Shown: positions 1 to 9,097, numbered from the stretch's first letter. The stretch is 64,000 nt of DNA from Chitinophagales bacterium (GCA_020635975.1 JACJYT010000005.1:114409-178408), one strand, 5' to 3'. The notes: generated by a model not told the origin, from the letters alone. Numbers and translations are program-made.

Positions 1-576
1 TTTAATTTGTTTGTAGGCATGATATACCACGCTTGCCATTCTATCTTTATGTTCTTCATGTTTTCCATAAACATTAAAGAACTTTAAACCACACCAAAAT
101 GGTGGCTTCTTTTCTTGTTTGCTAAGCCAAATATCAAAATCTAATTTGCTTTGACCATAAGGATTTAATGCAGTTAATTCTTGAGCATCTAATTTGTCGT
201 CATAACCCAAAGAACCATCGCCATAGGTAGCAGCAGAAGACGCATAAATAAGCGGGATTTTATATTGTGTACACAGCTTAAAAATTTCCTTGGAGTAGGA
301 AAGATTAAGTTTGTCGAATATTTCTTTGCTTTGTTCAGTGGTATCCGTTCTAGCACCTAAGTGAAAAATAAAATCCACATTTGTAGCTTCCTTTTCTAAA
401 AAGGCGAGAAAATTCTCTCTGTCAAGAAGCTGAGAAAATTTTGCTTGTTGCAGATTAACTGATTTTCGAGGATTAAGAAGCTCATCAACGAGAATAATAT
501 CTTCTAAATTAATCTTATTCAAGGCTTCAACTAAATTACTTGCAATAAATCCACGGGCTCCGGTAACTACTATCAT
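1..576 (-). CDS. hldD: ADP-L-glycero-D-manno-heptose-6-epimerase (partial, 3' end beyond window)
   Basis: The minus strand reads 192 uninterrupted codons from an ATG at 576 to the window edge. The protein begins MIVVTGARGFIASN, a Rossmann NAD(P)-binding loop of the extended SDR family. Further on it has ASSAATYGDGS, a YGQSK active-site Tyr/Lys segment and FNVYGKHEEHKDRMAS, a pattern specific to HldD/RfaD. The enzyme makes ADP-L-glycero-D-manno-heptose for the lipopolysaccharide inner core in the cytoplasm. The second half of the usual glycine motif reads GFIA rather than GFIG. The C-terminal third is outside the window. A generic NAD-dependent epimerase is the alternative, but the signature around residues 165-180 favours HldD. 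Confidence 0.85.
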   Translation of the reverse strand, partial: MIVVTGARGFIASNLVEALNKINLEDIILVDELLNPRKSVNLQQAKFSQLLDRENFLAFLEKEATNVDFIFHLGARTDTTEQSKEIFDKLNLSYSKEIFKLCTQYKIPLIYASSAATYGDGSLGYDDKLDAQELTALNPYGQSKLDFDIWLSKQEKKPPFWCGLKFFNVYGKHEEHKDRMASVVYHAYKQIK

Positions 577-735
577 ATGCACAAAGTTGCGTATTTAATC
601 GATATTTTTCAAGAAGATTTTAAGTCCGAATCTTTCCAAATTTCAAAAATTGGACTTCTAAGTTGTTGAAAACTACAAGGCGCTTAGATGGAAAAGATTA
701 CTTTTGCTTTTACAAAACCCCTTATTCAACAAGAT

Positions 736-2316
736 ATGAAAAAGATTTTTACCCTAAGTTCCCTATTGTTGCTTGTCTTGTCATTGTGGTCGCAACAAGC
801 AAATTTATTTACTATCCCCAATCAAAGTGCGCAGTTTATCAGAATGCCTGCCAGGGAAACGGCCATCGATGTGGATGCAGTTTTTTTTAATCCAGCCAAT
901 CTCCCTTCTTTAGGCAATGGCGTTTTTTTGAATATTAATAATCAAATTTTAAATCAAACTAGTAATATTCAATCGGATTACCAATTATATCCTAATGGTC
1001 CAAATGATTACCCAGGAAAGGTGAGAAGTTTTATTTTTCCTAGTGTTTTTGCTAATTGGAATATTAACAAATCTAGTTTTCATGGTGGATTTTTGATTGT
1101 AGGTGGTGCAGGTGGAGTAAACTATACTAATTTGCCTGTTTCGGATAGAGGTATTGCCGACGTTCCAGCAGCCATTACCAATTCTGATTTTTTCAGTGCG
1201 CCAAGTTTAGTCAATTATGATGCAGCAAATGGTACTAGTTTTAGTCAAATTGCCGACTATCGTTTTAATTTCATCAATAAAGGCTTAGGGTTTAGTCCGG
1301 GTGTGCAGTTAGGTTACGCTTATAAATTGAACGATTATTTTTCTTTTGGGATGGATTTTCGTTGGATGCAACAAGTTTTTTCTAGTGAGGGAGAAGTAAG
1401 TAATATTGAAATTTTACCGAATACTACCGATCCAAGTTTAAACAATTGGATTTCTCCAGGGGATTATTTGAGGTTAGTTGGAGCGGAAACTGGAAATACG
1501 GTTTATACGAATATTGCAGGCATTTATGATGGCTTAGCAGAGGATAGATATATAAATATTCGTCAGAAGGGCAGTGGCATTACCTTTATACCAAGTGTGC
1601 TAATCAACCCAACGAAGCGATTTTTTATTGCGCTCAAGTACGAGCACAAGGCAAAAGTAGTGCTAACAACCAAGGTTAGAGATGGCAAAGATGGTGGCGT
1701 ACAAAATGGAAGACCAGTGTTTATTGATGGGGAAGAAATTAGATCGGATATTCCAGGCTTTTTAAGTATGGGTTTAGGTTACCAATTTACCGATAAATGG
1801 CGTGTTAATTTTGGTAGCCGCTACATGTTTATTAAAGGAGCTAATTTTAATGGAAGGGAAGCAAACATTGATAAAAACTATTACGAAGTAGAATTTGGAA
1901 CTTCTTATCAAGTTTTTAACAAGTTCTTGCTAAGTACAGGTTACACCTATAATAAAGCAGGGGTTGCACCACAATACCACAATGATGTGGATTTTTGGAT
2001 ACCTGGGCATTCTTTTGCTTTTGGAGGTAAGCTAGATTTTACCAAAGCAATAAGTTTAGATATGGGGGTAATGTACACCAAGAACGTGGGGCAGAATTTT
2101 ACCTATACAAATCATGTGTATGCCGATGGAAATGCCCTTGCTGGTCAACCTGCAAATTATGACAACAGCTATACCATGAAATTTACTAAAAGCTCTCTAA
2201 TATTTGCTTTAGGTTTAAACATCAAGATTAGAAATAGCAAAGATAAAACACCTAATTTGCAAGAAATTGTAGAGCCTAAAAACAATGGCGATTTACCGTA
2301 TCATTATCGAGGATAA
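736..2316 (+). CDS. OmpP1/FadL-family outer-membrane beta-barrel protein
   Basis: Predicted 526-residue outer-membrane transporter of the FadL/OmpP1 type, a family that moves long-chain fatty acids and other hydrophobic compounds. I chose the ATG at 736 because it directly precedes a signal peptide (MKKIFTLSSLLLLVLSLWSQ); the frame is open further upstream to 688, but that extension would bury the signal. Just after cleavage the protein has the Bacteroidota hallmark QFIRMPARETAIDVDAVFFN, matching the N-terminal plug region of this family. The remainder is rich in alternating aromatic/polar strands. It is monocistronic: divergent from hldD upstream and convergent with the CotH gene downstream, with a shared terminator. 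The substrate cannot be told from sequence. Confidence 0.75.
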   Translation: MKKIFTLSSLLLLVLSLWSQQANLFTIPNQSAQFIRMPARETAIDVDAVFFNPANLPSLGNGVFLNINNQILNQTSNIQSDYQLYPNGPNDYPGKVRSFIFPSVFANWNINKSSFHGGFLIVGGAGGVNYTNLPVSDRGIADVPAAITNSDFFSAPSLVNYDAANGTSFSQIADYRFNFINKGLGFSPGVQLGYAYKLNDYFSFGMDFRWMQQVFSSEGEVSNIEILPNTTDPSLNNWISPGDYLRLVGAETGNTVYTNIAGIYDGLAEDRYINIRQKGSGITFIPSVLINPTKRFFIALKYEHKAKVVLTTKVRDGKDGGVQNGRPVFIDGEEIRSDIPGFLSMGLGYQFTDKWRVNFGSRYMFIKGANFNGREANIDKNYYEVEFGTSYQVFNKFLLSTGYTYNKAGVAPQYHNDVDFWIPGHSFAFGGKLDFTKAISLDMGVMYTKNVGQNFTYTNHVYADGNALAGQPANYDNSYTMKFTKSSLIFALGLNIKIRNSKDKTPNLQEIVEPKNNGDLPYHYRG

Positions 2317-2334
2317 TTGCTTAGAACAGTAATA

Positions 2335-2364
2335 AAAAAGGGCTGCAAACTGCAGCCCTTTTTT
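2335..2364. terminator. Bidirectional intrinsic terminator
   Basis: The 8-bp perfect stem GGGCTGCA (2340-2347) / TGCAGCCC (2351-2358) has a 3-nt loop. An A-run lies upstream and a T-run downstream, so it can end transcription of both convergent neighbours (FadL-like gene and CotH gene). Confidence 0.85.
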
Positions 2365-2375
2365 ATTTTCAGCTT

Positions 2376-5300
2376 TTAATAGCTGGTCTTTATAATCTTT
2401 TCAAAAACTCGAGTTTTATCACTCACAATTTCTAGTAAGTACATTCCATCTGCGGCTTCAAAACTTAAATTTTGTTCATAAGCTTGCTGGGCTTTTTGGT
2501 CGGCATAGTGCCATTGGTTCACCAACTTTCCGCCCATATCTCTCAACACTAGACTTAAATTGCTAGTGGCTTTCATTTCATACTTTACTTTAAAAGTACC
2601 ATTATTTACACTAGGCATAATGCTAAAGTAGGCAAACTCTTCTCCTAAGTCATTAATGTAAGTAGGTGTATTAATATAAGCATAAAGCGTATCTTGATTT
2701 ATAAAAACAAAAGAAGTTAAAGGCTGGTAATCTGCTAAACTTAAATTGTTTAACTCCCATCTATTAAAACTGTTGCCCGTATTAGGACTAGCTTCAATTT
2801 GTATTATAGAGGCAATAGGGTACATGCCAACATAAGGACTTGTGTTAACTATATTACCCCCAATGTTTAAACTTGCCGAATTGTTAGGAATCATAATTAC
2901 CACTAGGCTATCGATAAATAATTCATCGAAATGGGCAATGATCGTATCGTTTCCTGCGCTGGTAAAATTGGTAATGGCTTGAGCACTATTGGTCAATAAG
3001 TTATTTTGACTTTCCCAATAAGCAAATTGAAAACTCCCTAAAGCGCTCGCACTAATATCTACTAGATTCCCTTGCGTAAAGTATTGTGTAGATGGAAGAG
3101 GATTTAGCAAGGTTCCATTCGCTGTAATTTGTCCACCAAGAGCAGGGTCTACTAGGAAAACTACCGTGTCGAATACAGGAGGAATTACCGTGTCGAAAAA
3201 TGCCGTAATCGTATCGTTATTGGCACTTGTGAAGCTTGTGTTTGCAGCATTCACATTTGCAAGGGTGTGGGTTTGACTTTCCCAATGCGAAAAGGTATAA
3301 GAAGCGGAGCTAGGTAGCGCAGCAATATTTTGAATCGATGCATTATTGTTTACTTGCTGGAAAGGTAGTGGCGCCATAGCTACACCGTTTTGATTAATGC
3401 TTCCACTGCCTAAAGGGAAAACTTGATATATTACGGTATCCAAATTAGGAAGAGGGATTGGATCAAAATAGATATAGATGGTATCATTACTTGTTAGGCT
3501 TAAGCTAATATTGGGACTAGTATTATTCGGACTTGGCGTATGGTTACTCATGCTCCAATTCAAAAAGTTAAAGCCTGCATTAGCACTTGCACTTAAAACC
3601 AATAAACTTCCATCATTATAAAAGTCTGTATACGGGAAAGTACTTTGCGCAAGGCCATTGATACTTACGGTACCTCCACCAGCAGGAACAACAACATAGG
3701 TTATTGTGTCTTGATTGCTTAAAGGCACGAAATGAGCAACTATGGAATCATTGGAGCTAATGTTCATAGAAACTTGCTCTGTTGTTAAATTAGGATTAAG
3801 GGTATTGCTAACAATTTCCCAATGATCGAAGACCCAGCCCGTATTAGCATCTGCATCAAGATTGATGTTTACACCACCAAAATAGGTTCCAGTAAAAGGG
3901 TAGGAGTTTGGTGTAATGGTATGCAATTGTACATCACCGCTTCCTGCAGGAGAAACATTCACGGTTATTTCATACGGACCAGAAATTGCAGGTTGATAGC
4001 AATCTACTATTCCTGTTGCTATAGTTACACATCTCGTATCAATGAAATCATGAATATCTTGTACATTGCTTTGCCATTCCGTCATAGTTCCTCCCCATCT
4101 AGCAATATGAGCTGGCATTTCTGGCTGAATTTCAGCCACCATTCTATCTAATAAATTGTGCATACTATCGCAGCTAAAAACAGAGCTAGATAATTCTGCA
4201 TAACGATTGATATAGTCCGAGAAAAATTCATCGTTGGTTAAAAGTTTGTTCCAAATTGGCACATGTCCTTGTCCGCCTGGATCTCCTAAACTTTCTGGAT
4301 CACAAGGATCCGCATTTGCAGATTGATTTGGTATCCCAGTATAGTTAATGTAATGGCCAAAAGTTGCATCCATGTCCCAAAGCGTATAGCGCCACTTTTT
4401 CTTGTCCCCATTAGGATCTAAGCCTCTCCACCAACCCGTATTCCAGTTTAACCAATCAGAGCAAACTACAAAACTATTAAGAATGAAATAGTCAATTAAA
4501 CTACCTGTGTTGTATAAAGAATCCACATAGGCGTAATTTGCGGGAATGGTCATGTTGTTAGCATTAATAAAATTAACTAGGTTATCCCAATCATTTTGAG
4601 CATTCGGAGCGCCATATTCTTCCCAAGTGCCACCCCAAGTTTTTAAATATTGAATATAGGGTACATCTTGATCGTAATAGTAACTCGTAAAGTCATTATC
4701 ATCTGTTTTTTCTCGAATATCATAAACGCCCCAATAATTTCCATTTAAGTAAACTACAGCAAACTCATTGGATCTTTCGTCTAAGCGCAAATCGCCTAAT
4801 TGCGACATCTCATTGATGTAAGCGTCTCGTATATGTGCACCGCCATTTTCAAAGGGATAATTATCGCTAGCACCACATTTTAAAATTACTCTTTGAAATT
4901 CATCTCGGTTTTTGGTGTCAAAAATTTCATCTTCCAAGGCGAAATTGATTCCGAATTGATCTCGAGCAATAAAGTCGACTCCTCTCTGATCATAAGACCA
5001 AGAATCATTTCCGTGCTTGTTAAATTCGCCCGTTGCTTCCGTTAAAAAGCTTCCATCTGTTTCAAAAAGTTCTAAAGAACCTTTGTAATCGTTTTGATTA
5101 CCATTAAACAAATTGGCCAAGGTATTGCCACAAACTGAAATCGTTTTAGTTGCATGATTTACATTGATAAAATAAGTATTGGTTTCGATATGGCTTGGTA
5201 AAACGAGATTGTTACTAGAGAAGGCTCTAGCGCGAATAACTGTAGTACTGCTGATGTTTATTGGTCCAGAATAAGCAGTAGATGCTCCAGTCGGCTCGCT

Positions 5301-5927
5301 TCCATTAGTGGTATATCGTATGGTGCTATTGGGTTCTGTAGTGCTTAAGCTTAAACTTTGAGCACCAGAGTAAAATCCAGGATTGAGGCTAAAGAGCACT
5401 GGATTGGCATATTTCGTTTTTGCTCCAGTATTGCTGGCTCCATTGCTTGGATTATCAAAAACTGCCCAAGTAGAAGCCCCATCACTTGTTCTACCTCTTG
5501 AATGATTTTCTTGATTGGGATAGTTCAAGTGAATACTATCTACTATAACTCCAGATGGGTTACTTAAAATAACATATTCGTTTCCCTTGGTCTGCGTTAA
5601 TTTAAAGTTAGTGTTGTTATAGCCGAAGCTAAAGTTGTTTAATCCAGAAGCTAAAAAAAGTAAATGACCATTTGCTGGAATACTAACACCACCAGGAATT
5701 TGATATTTGGTAAGGTCATTTAATCTATCACTTAAATAAAAGCCACTAAGGTCTACACTAGCGGCCGAAGTGTTATACAATTCTATCCAATCTTCGTAAG
5801 CGGTTCCAGGTCCAGTTTGAAAATCCACATCGCTGTAATTAGCAGCAGAATATTCGTTAATTAGAACCTGTGCTTCAATAAAATAGATACTAAGAATGCT
5901 GAGAAGAATACTAAATAAATGCTTCAT
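2376..5927 (-). CDS. Secreted CotH-kinase/lamin-tail protein with T9SS sorting domain
   Basis: A 1183-residue secreted multidomain protein. In order: signal peptide (MKHLFSILLSILSIYFIEA); a lamin-tail (LTD) domain around 20-135 (INEYSAANYSD...YEDWIELYNT); a chitobiase/hexosaminidase C-terminal-like domain around 178-250 (STIRYTTNGSEPT); a CotH kinase-like domain around 265-640 (IRDAYINEMSQLGDLRLDE, YWGVYDIREKTDDND, LWDMDATFGH); five degenerate InlB/PKD-like repeats around 645-1095, each with a DT-x(3-5)-P-x-GSG start and a later F-x-x-W core; and a C-terminal Por secretion tail near 1100-1183. The LTD-CotH-T9SS architecture is common in Bacteroidota. CotH domains of spore-coat proteins are atypical protein kinases; the substrate here is unknown. 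It probably sits on the cell surface. Confidence 0.85.
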   Translation of the reverse strand: MKHLFSILLSILSIYFIEAQVLINEYSAANYSDVDFQTGPGTAYEDWIELYNTSAASVDLSGFYLSDRLNDLTKYQIPGGVSIPANGHLLFLASGLNNFSFGYNNTNFKLTQTKGNEYVILSNPSGVIVDSIHLNYPNQENHSRGRTSDGASTWAVFDNPSNGASNTGAKTKYANPVLFSLNPGFYSGAQSLSLSTTEPNSTIRYTTNGSEPTGASTAYSGPINISSTTVIRARAFSSNNLVLPSHIETNTYFINVNHATKTISVCGNTLANLFNGNQNDYKGSLELFETDGSFLTEATGEFNKHGNDSWSYDQRGVDFIARDQFGINFALEDEIFDTKNRDEFQRVILKCGASDNYPFENGGAHIRDAYINEMSQLGDLRLDERSNEFAVVYLNGNYWGVYDIREKTDDNDFTSYYYDQDVPYIQYLKTWGGTWEEYGAPNAQNDWDNLVNFINANNMTIPANYAYVDSLYNTGSLIDYFILNSFVVCSDWLNWNTGWWRGLDPNGDKKKWRYTLWDMDATFGHYINYTGIPNQSANADPCDPESLGDPGGQGHVPIWNKLLTNDEFFSDYINRYAELSSSVFSCDSMHNLLDRMVAEIQPEMPAHIARWGGTMTEWQSNVQDIHDFIDTRCVTIATGIVDCYQPAISGPYEITVNVSPAGSGDVQLHTITPNSYPFTGTYFGGVNINLDADANTGWVFDHWEIVSNTLNPNLTTEQVSMNISSNDSIVAHFVPLSNQDTITYVVVPAGGGTVSINGLAQSTFPYTDFYNDGSLLVLSASANAGFNFLNWSMSNHTPSPNNTSPNISLSLTSNDTIYIYFDPIPLPNLDTVIYQVFPLGSGSINQNGVAMAPLPFQQVNNNASIQNIAALPSSASYTFSHWESQTHTLANVNAANTSFTSANNDTITAFFDTVIPPVFDTVVFLVDPALGGQITANGTLLNPLPSTQYFTQGNLVDISASALGSFQFAYWESQNNLLTNSAQAITNFTSAGNDTIIAHFDELFIDSLVVIMIPNNSASLNIGGNIVNTSPYVGMYPIASIIQIEASPNTGNSFNRWELNNLSLADYQPLTSFVFINQDTLYAYINTPTYINDLGEEFAYFSIMPSVNNGTFKVKYEMKATSNLSLVLRDMGGKLVNQWHYADQKAQQAYEQNLSFEAADGMYLLEIVSDKTRVFEKIIKTSY

Positions 5928-6015
5928 TTAGTTGTTTTTTTAATTAGCAAAGCCCTAAATATACTTTTTTTTCGACAAATCTTCGGCATTTTAGTAAAGC
6001 TAAAAGCTTAGTTTC

Positions 6016-6047
6016 TTTGAAACTTGATTAAGGATTTACTAACTTTG
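6016..6047 (+). promoter_or_regulatory. Bacteroidota-type promoter for the acyl-CoA dehydrogenase
   Basis: TTTG at 6016-6019 and TAACTTTG at 6040-6047 fit the -33 and -7 (TAnnTTTG) boxes of Bacteroidota sigma-70-type promoters, with a 20-nt spacer. The start codon at 6067 leaves a short leader of about 13-15 nt. Confidence 0.6.
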
Positions 6048-6066
6048 CCACATAAAAAAAAGACTA

Positions 6067-7209
6067 ATGAATTTTGAGCTTTCCGAAAACCAATTAATGA
6101 TTCAAGACATGACCCGTAATTTTGCCTTGAAAGAAGTTTTGCCTTTCCGAAATGAATGGGATGAAAAAGAGCATTTCCCTGTGGATGTTCTGAAAAAAGC
6201 GGGTGAATTAGGTCTTCTAGGAGTTTTGGTTCCTACGGAGTATGGCGGAAGTGGTATGTCTTACTTAGAATATGTTACGGTATTAACAGAGCTAGGAAAA
6301 GTTTGTGGAGGTTTTGGATTGTCTGTAGCGGCTCACAATAGCTTGTGTACAGGGCATATTTTGCAACACGGAAACGAAGCTCAAAAGATGAAATTCTTGC
6401 CTAAACTAGCAAGTGGTGAGCATATTGGAGCATGGGGACTTACTGAGCCGAATACAGGAAGTGATGCGATGCGTATGCAATGTGTTGCTAGGAAAGAAGG
6501 AAAAGAATGGGTAATAAATGGAATGAAGACGTGGATTACGCACGCTTTAAGTGCTGATGTTTATGTTATTTTAGTTAGAACGGGTGATTTGCTAGATTCT
6601 AATGGAATTTCCGCCTTTATTATTGAGAAGGGTACGCCTGGTTTAAGTGCTAACAAAATTACGCAAAAGGTGGGTGTAAGAGCGAGCGAAACTGCCGAAT
6701 TGTACTTCGACAATGTTAGGGTGCCTGAAGAAAATTTAATTGGACAGGAAGGCGCAGGTTTTAAGCAAGCTATGAAAGTTTTAGATGGAGGACGTATTTC
6801 TATTGCGGCCTTGTCTTTGGGAGTTGCAAAAGGCGCTTATGAAGCTGCTGTTGCCTATGCAAAAGAAAGAGAACAATTTGGCAAATCAATTTCCAATTTT
6901 CAGGCAATAGCTTTTAAATTGGCAGATATGGCTACCGAATGCGAGGCTGCTGAACTCTTATGTATGCAAGCAGCGGATATGAAAAATAGGGGTTTGAACA
7001 TTACCAAGCAAGGTGCGTTTGCAAAGTACTATGCTTCAGAAATTGCAGTGAAAAATGGTAATGAAGCCATGCAGATTATGGGTGGAAATGGTTATACCAA
7101 AGAATACCCAGCAGAGAAGTATTTAAGAGATGCGAGATTAATGGTAATTGGAGAAGGAACTTCAGAGATTCAGAAGTTGGTAATCTCTAGAGAATTGCTC
7201 AAAGCTTAA
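6067..7209 (+). CDS. Acyl-CoA dehydrogenase (short/medium-chain type)
   Basis: 380 residues, the usual length for the butyryl-CoA dehydrogenase/SCAD group. It oxidises acyl-CoA to trans-2-enoyl-CoA with FAD in the cytosol and passes electrons to ETF, in beta-oxidation or branched-chain amino acid breakdown. Visible motifs: WGLTEPNTGSDA (substrate/FAD loop), WVINGMKTWITHA, the REQFGKSISNFQAIAFKLADM helix, QIMGGNGYTKEYP, and the catalytic base region IGEGTSEIQ with Glu at about residue 363. The usual Tyr before this Glu is Gly here. The start is the first ATG after a good promoter. It stands alone, so the natural substrate remains open. Confidence 0.9.
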   Translation: MNFELSENQLMIQDMTRNFALKEVLPFRNEWDEKEHFPVDVLKKAGELGLLGVLVPTEYGGSGMSYLEYVTVLTELGKVCGGFGLSVAAHNSLCTGHILQHGNEAQKMKFLPKLASGEHIGAWGLTEPNTGSDAMRMQCVARKEGKEWVINGMKTWITHALSADVYVILVRTGDLLDSNGISAFIIEKGTPGLSANKITQKVGVRASETAELYFDNVRVPEENLIGQEGAGFKQAMKVLDGGRISIAALSLGVAKGAYEAAVAYAKEREQFGKSISNFQAIAFKLADMATECEAAELLCMQAADMKNRGLNITKQGAFAKYYASEIAVKNGNEAMQIMGGNGYTKEYPAEKYLRDARLMVIGEGTSEIQKLVISRELLKA

Positions 7210-7238
7210 GTATTTTGTCAAGTTTTTTGATTGTAGAA

Positions 7239-7269
7239 TTTGTTAATTCAAATTTTACATCTATATTCG
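7239..7269 (+). promoter_or_regulatory. Promoter of rpsU
   Basis: TTTG (7239-7242) and TATATTCG (7262-7269) are separated by 19 nt. They match the Bacteroidota -33/-7 pattern with one mismatch in the -7 box. Confidence 0.5.
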
Positions 7270-7294
7270 CACTTCATTTTTTTAAAATTAAACA

Positions 7295-7302
7295 AAAGAG
7301 GT
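7295..7302 (+). promoter_or_regulatory. Shine-Dalgarno sequence of rpsU
   Basis: AAAGAGGT ends 7 nt before the rpsU ATG, so GAGGT can pair with the 16S anti-SD. Most genes in this window have no such sequence. In Bacteroidota the anti-SD is normally masked by bS21/bS18/bS6, so an SD before the bS21 gene itself suggests feedback: ribosomes lacking bS21 would favour this mRNA. Confidence 0.6.
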
Positions 7303-7309
7303 ATTTAAT

Positions 7310-7507
7310 ATGCTAATTATAGATGCAAGAGATAGCGACTCTATAGACAAGGCGCTTAGAAAGTATAAGAAAAAATACGAAAAAGCTGGAATTATCAAGG
7401 AATTGAGAAAACGTCAGCAATTTACTAAGCCTTCAGTTTTGAAGAGAGAGCAAAAAATCAAAGCAGCTTATAGCAATAAGATTAGAAGAGAAGAAGGACT
7501 AATTTAG
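7310..7507 (+). CDS. rpsU: 30S ribosomal protein bS21
   Basis: 65 residues, very basic, with the family core DSDSIDKALRKYKKKYEKAG and a KRREQKI-like tail. bS21 sits on the 30S platform next to the 3' end of 16S rRNA. In Bacteroidota it helps to hide the anti-Shine-Dalgarno, which explains the rarity of SD sequences. The gene has its own promoter, a clear SD and a strong terminator right behind it, so it is a single-gene unit. Length and composition are normal for the phylum. Confidence 0.95.
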   Translation: MLIIDARDSDSIDKALRKYKKKYEKAGIIKELRKRQQFTKPSVLKREQKIKAAYSNKIRREEGLI

Positions 7508-7527
7508 TATTCTACTTCCAAAATTTT

Positions 7528-7562
7528 AAAAGGGGAAATGTCATTACATTTCCCCTTTTTTG
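7528..7562 (+). terminator. Intrinsic terminator of rpsU
   Basis: AGGGGAAATGT (7531-7541) pairs perfectly with ACATTTCCCCT (7546-7556) around a CATT loop, and is followed by a run of T. Confidence 0.9.
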
Positions 7563-7599
7563 TTTTCTTTTGTTTGGAATTATTTCTAACTTTAGACTA

Positions 7600-8472
7600 A
7601 TGTTAAGTTCCTTTTTATCTTATTTAAAGAATGAAAAGCGCTATTCGCCCAATACGATTTTAGCCTATAAGAAAGACATAGAGCAATGCGAGTTGTATCT
7701 AAGCTCTTTGAGTAAGAATTGGCAAAATTGCAAGTCGCGCGATTTGCGCTTATGGCTAATGGAATTGAACGCTAAGTTGGAAGCTAAATCTGTAAATAGA
7801 AAAATTTCATCGGTCAAATCTTTCTTTAAATTTCTTCAATTGAATGCTATGGTGGATCAAAATCCTGCCAAGAATTTAGCCGTATTGAAATTGCCTTTAC
7901 GAACACCTAACTTTGTAGAAGAGAAGGAATTGCAAGCTTTGATAGCGAGTTTTAAGGTGGGTGACAATTACTTGTTAGCAAGAAATTATCTAATATTTGA
8001 ATTGTTTTATTGGACCGGCATGAGAAGGTCGGAATTGATTCACTTAAAGAGTCAAAATTTTGATCCGATGTCAAAAAGTGTTAAAGTTCTAGGAAAGGGC
8101 AAGAAGGAAAGGAAAATTCCTGTTGGTGATGAAGTATTTTTAAAATTAAAGCACTATATTCAATTGAGAAATGAGTTTTTTGAAAGAGAAGATTTCGAAT
8201 ACTTGTTTGTTAATTCCAAAGCGAATAGATTGGATCCAAAATTGGTTTACAATATTATAGATGGTATTCTGAGTACTTGCTGGTCGACTGAAAAAAAGAG
8301 TCCACACATACTCCGTCATTCCTTTGCCACCCATTTACTAAATAGGGGAGCAGATTTAAACGCTATCAAAGAGCTTCTTGGGCATAGTAGTTTGGCTGCT
8401 ACACAAGTTTATACGCACAATTCAATAGAGAGATTAAAAGAGGTGCACAAGTTGGCGCATCCAAAAGCATAA
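7600..8472 (+). CDS. xerC: Tyrosine recombinase of the XerC/XerD type
   Basis: 290 residues, normal for Xer proteins. Xer recombinases resolve chromosome dimers at dif during division. An N-terminal SAM-like DNA-binding domain (FLSYLKNEKRYSPNTILAYK) is followed by the catalytic domain with Arg142 (GMRRSEL), the beta-hairpin Lys (GKGKKERKIP), His236-x-x-Arg239 (HILRH), His262 (LLGHSSL) and nucleophile Tyr271 (VYTHNS). I use the ATG at 7600 rather than an in-frame TTG at 7570 because the Xer N-terminus begins there and the upstream codons overlap the rpsU terminator. Only 19 nt separate it from hpf, so the two are probably cotranscribed. XerC versus XerD cannot be decided from this alone. Confidence 0.88.
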   Translation: MLSSFLSYLKNEKRYSPNTILAYKKDIEQCELYLSSLSKNWQNCKSRDLRLWLMELNAKLEAKSVNRKISSVKSFFKFLQLNAMVDQNPAKNLAVLKLPLRTPNFVEEKELQALIASFKVGDNYLLARNYLIFELFYWTGMRRSELIHLKSQNFDPMSKSVKVLGKGKKERKIPVGDEVFLKLKHYIQLRNEFFEREDFEYLFVNSKANRLDPKLVYNIIDGILSTCWSTEKKSPHILRHSFATHLLNRGADLNAIKELLGHSSLAATQVYTHNSIERLKEVHKLAHPKA

Positions 8473-8491
8473 AAATTAAAACTGTATATAT

Positions 8492-8794
8492 ATGAACATT
8501 CAATTTCATCCGTCGGGCTTTGTAGCCTCTGAGCAACTTAAAGAGTTTATAGAAAAGAAAGTTTCTAAATTGGAAACCTTTTACGATAAGATTATTGATG
8601 CTGATGTTTACATGAAACTAGAGAATCATCAACAGATAAAGGATAAAACTGCCGAAATAAAATTAAATGTACCAGGGATTACCTTGTTTTCTGCTGAAAC
8701 TGCAAAGACATTTGAAGAGGCTGCTGATGAAGCGGTAGAATCTCTTCGTAGACAGTTGAAGAAATACAAAGAGAAAATCAAAGAAACTTACTGA
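8492..8794 (+). CDS. hpf: Ribosome hibernation promoting factor, short form (HPF/RaiA family)
   Basis: 100 residues, the size of short HPF/YfiA proteins. It binds the 30S decoding/mRNA channel in stationary phase and inactivates or dimerises ribosomes. The N-terminus MNIQFHPSGFVASEQLKEFIEKKV and the segment EIKLNVPGITLFSAETAKTFEEAADEAVESL (given in abbreviated form by its ends) follow the beta-alpha-beta-beta-beta-alpha fold; the C-terminal helix is strongly basic (RRQLKKYKEKIKE). It lies directly behind the xer gene and before the tRNA-tuf cluster, a common place in Flavobacteriia. Confidence 0.9.
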   Translation: MNIQFHPSGFVASEQLKEFIEKKVSKLETFYDKIIDADVYMKLENHQQIKDKTAEIKLNVPGITLFSAETAKTFEEAADEAVESLRRQLKKYKEKIKETY

Positions 8795-8884
8795 TTTTCA
8801 AGATATTACACCTAGCTATAGAAGTAAATGCAAAAAAAATAAAATAATTTTTGAAAGAAGTTTTTAAGATTTGAAAATTATCTC

Positions 8885-8892
8885 TATTTTTG
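8885..8892 (+). promoter_or_regulatory. Candidate -7 box for the tRNA-tuf operon
   Basis: TATTTTTG fits TAnnTTTG. It lies about 120 nt before the first tRNA, in the only non-coding stretch upstream of the cluster. The matching -33 box is not clear. Confidence 0.4.
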
Positions 8893-9010
8893 CACTCCGT
8901 TTTGCGAGGTCAATGCGGATTAGTTCATTGAAAAATAGGTGTGTTGAAAGAAATGAAAGTCTGGGAACAGCTTTTGTTTTGATCAATTTTCCATATTAAA
9001 TTTATTTATT

Positions 9011-9084
9011 GCCGGTGTAGCTCAGTTGGCCAGAGCAGCTGATTTGTAATCAGCTGGTCGGGGGTTCGAATCCCTCCACCGGCT
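9011..9084 (+). tRNA. tRNA-Thr(UGU)
   Basis: A cloverleaf with a 7-bp acceptor stem (GCCGGTG/CACCGGC), GTTCGAATCC T-arm and anticodon loop TTTGTAA gives anticodon TGT. CCA is not encoded. First of four tRNAs ahead of tuf. Confidence 0.95.
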
Positions 9085-9097
9085 CTAATTGGATAAT

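Noticed and set aside
663..890. 75-codon frame overlapping the FadL-like gene start
   Set aside because: The other frame carries a signal peptide and a family signature; this one is out of frame with them.
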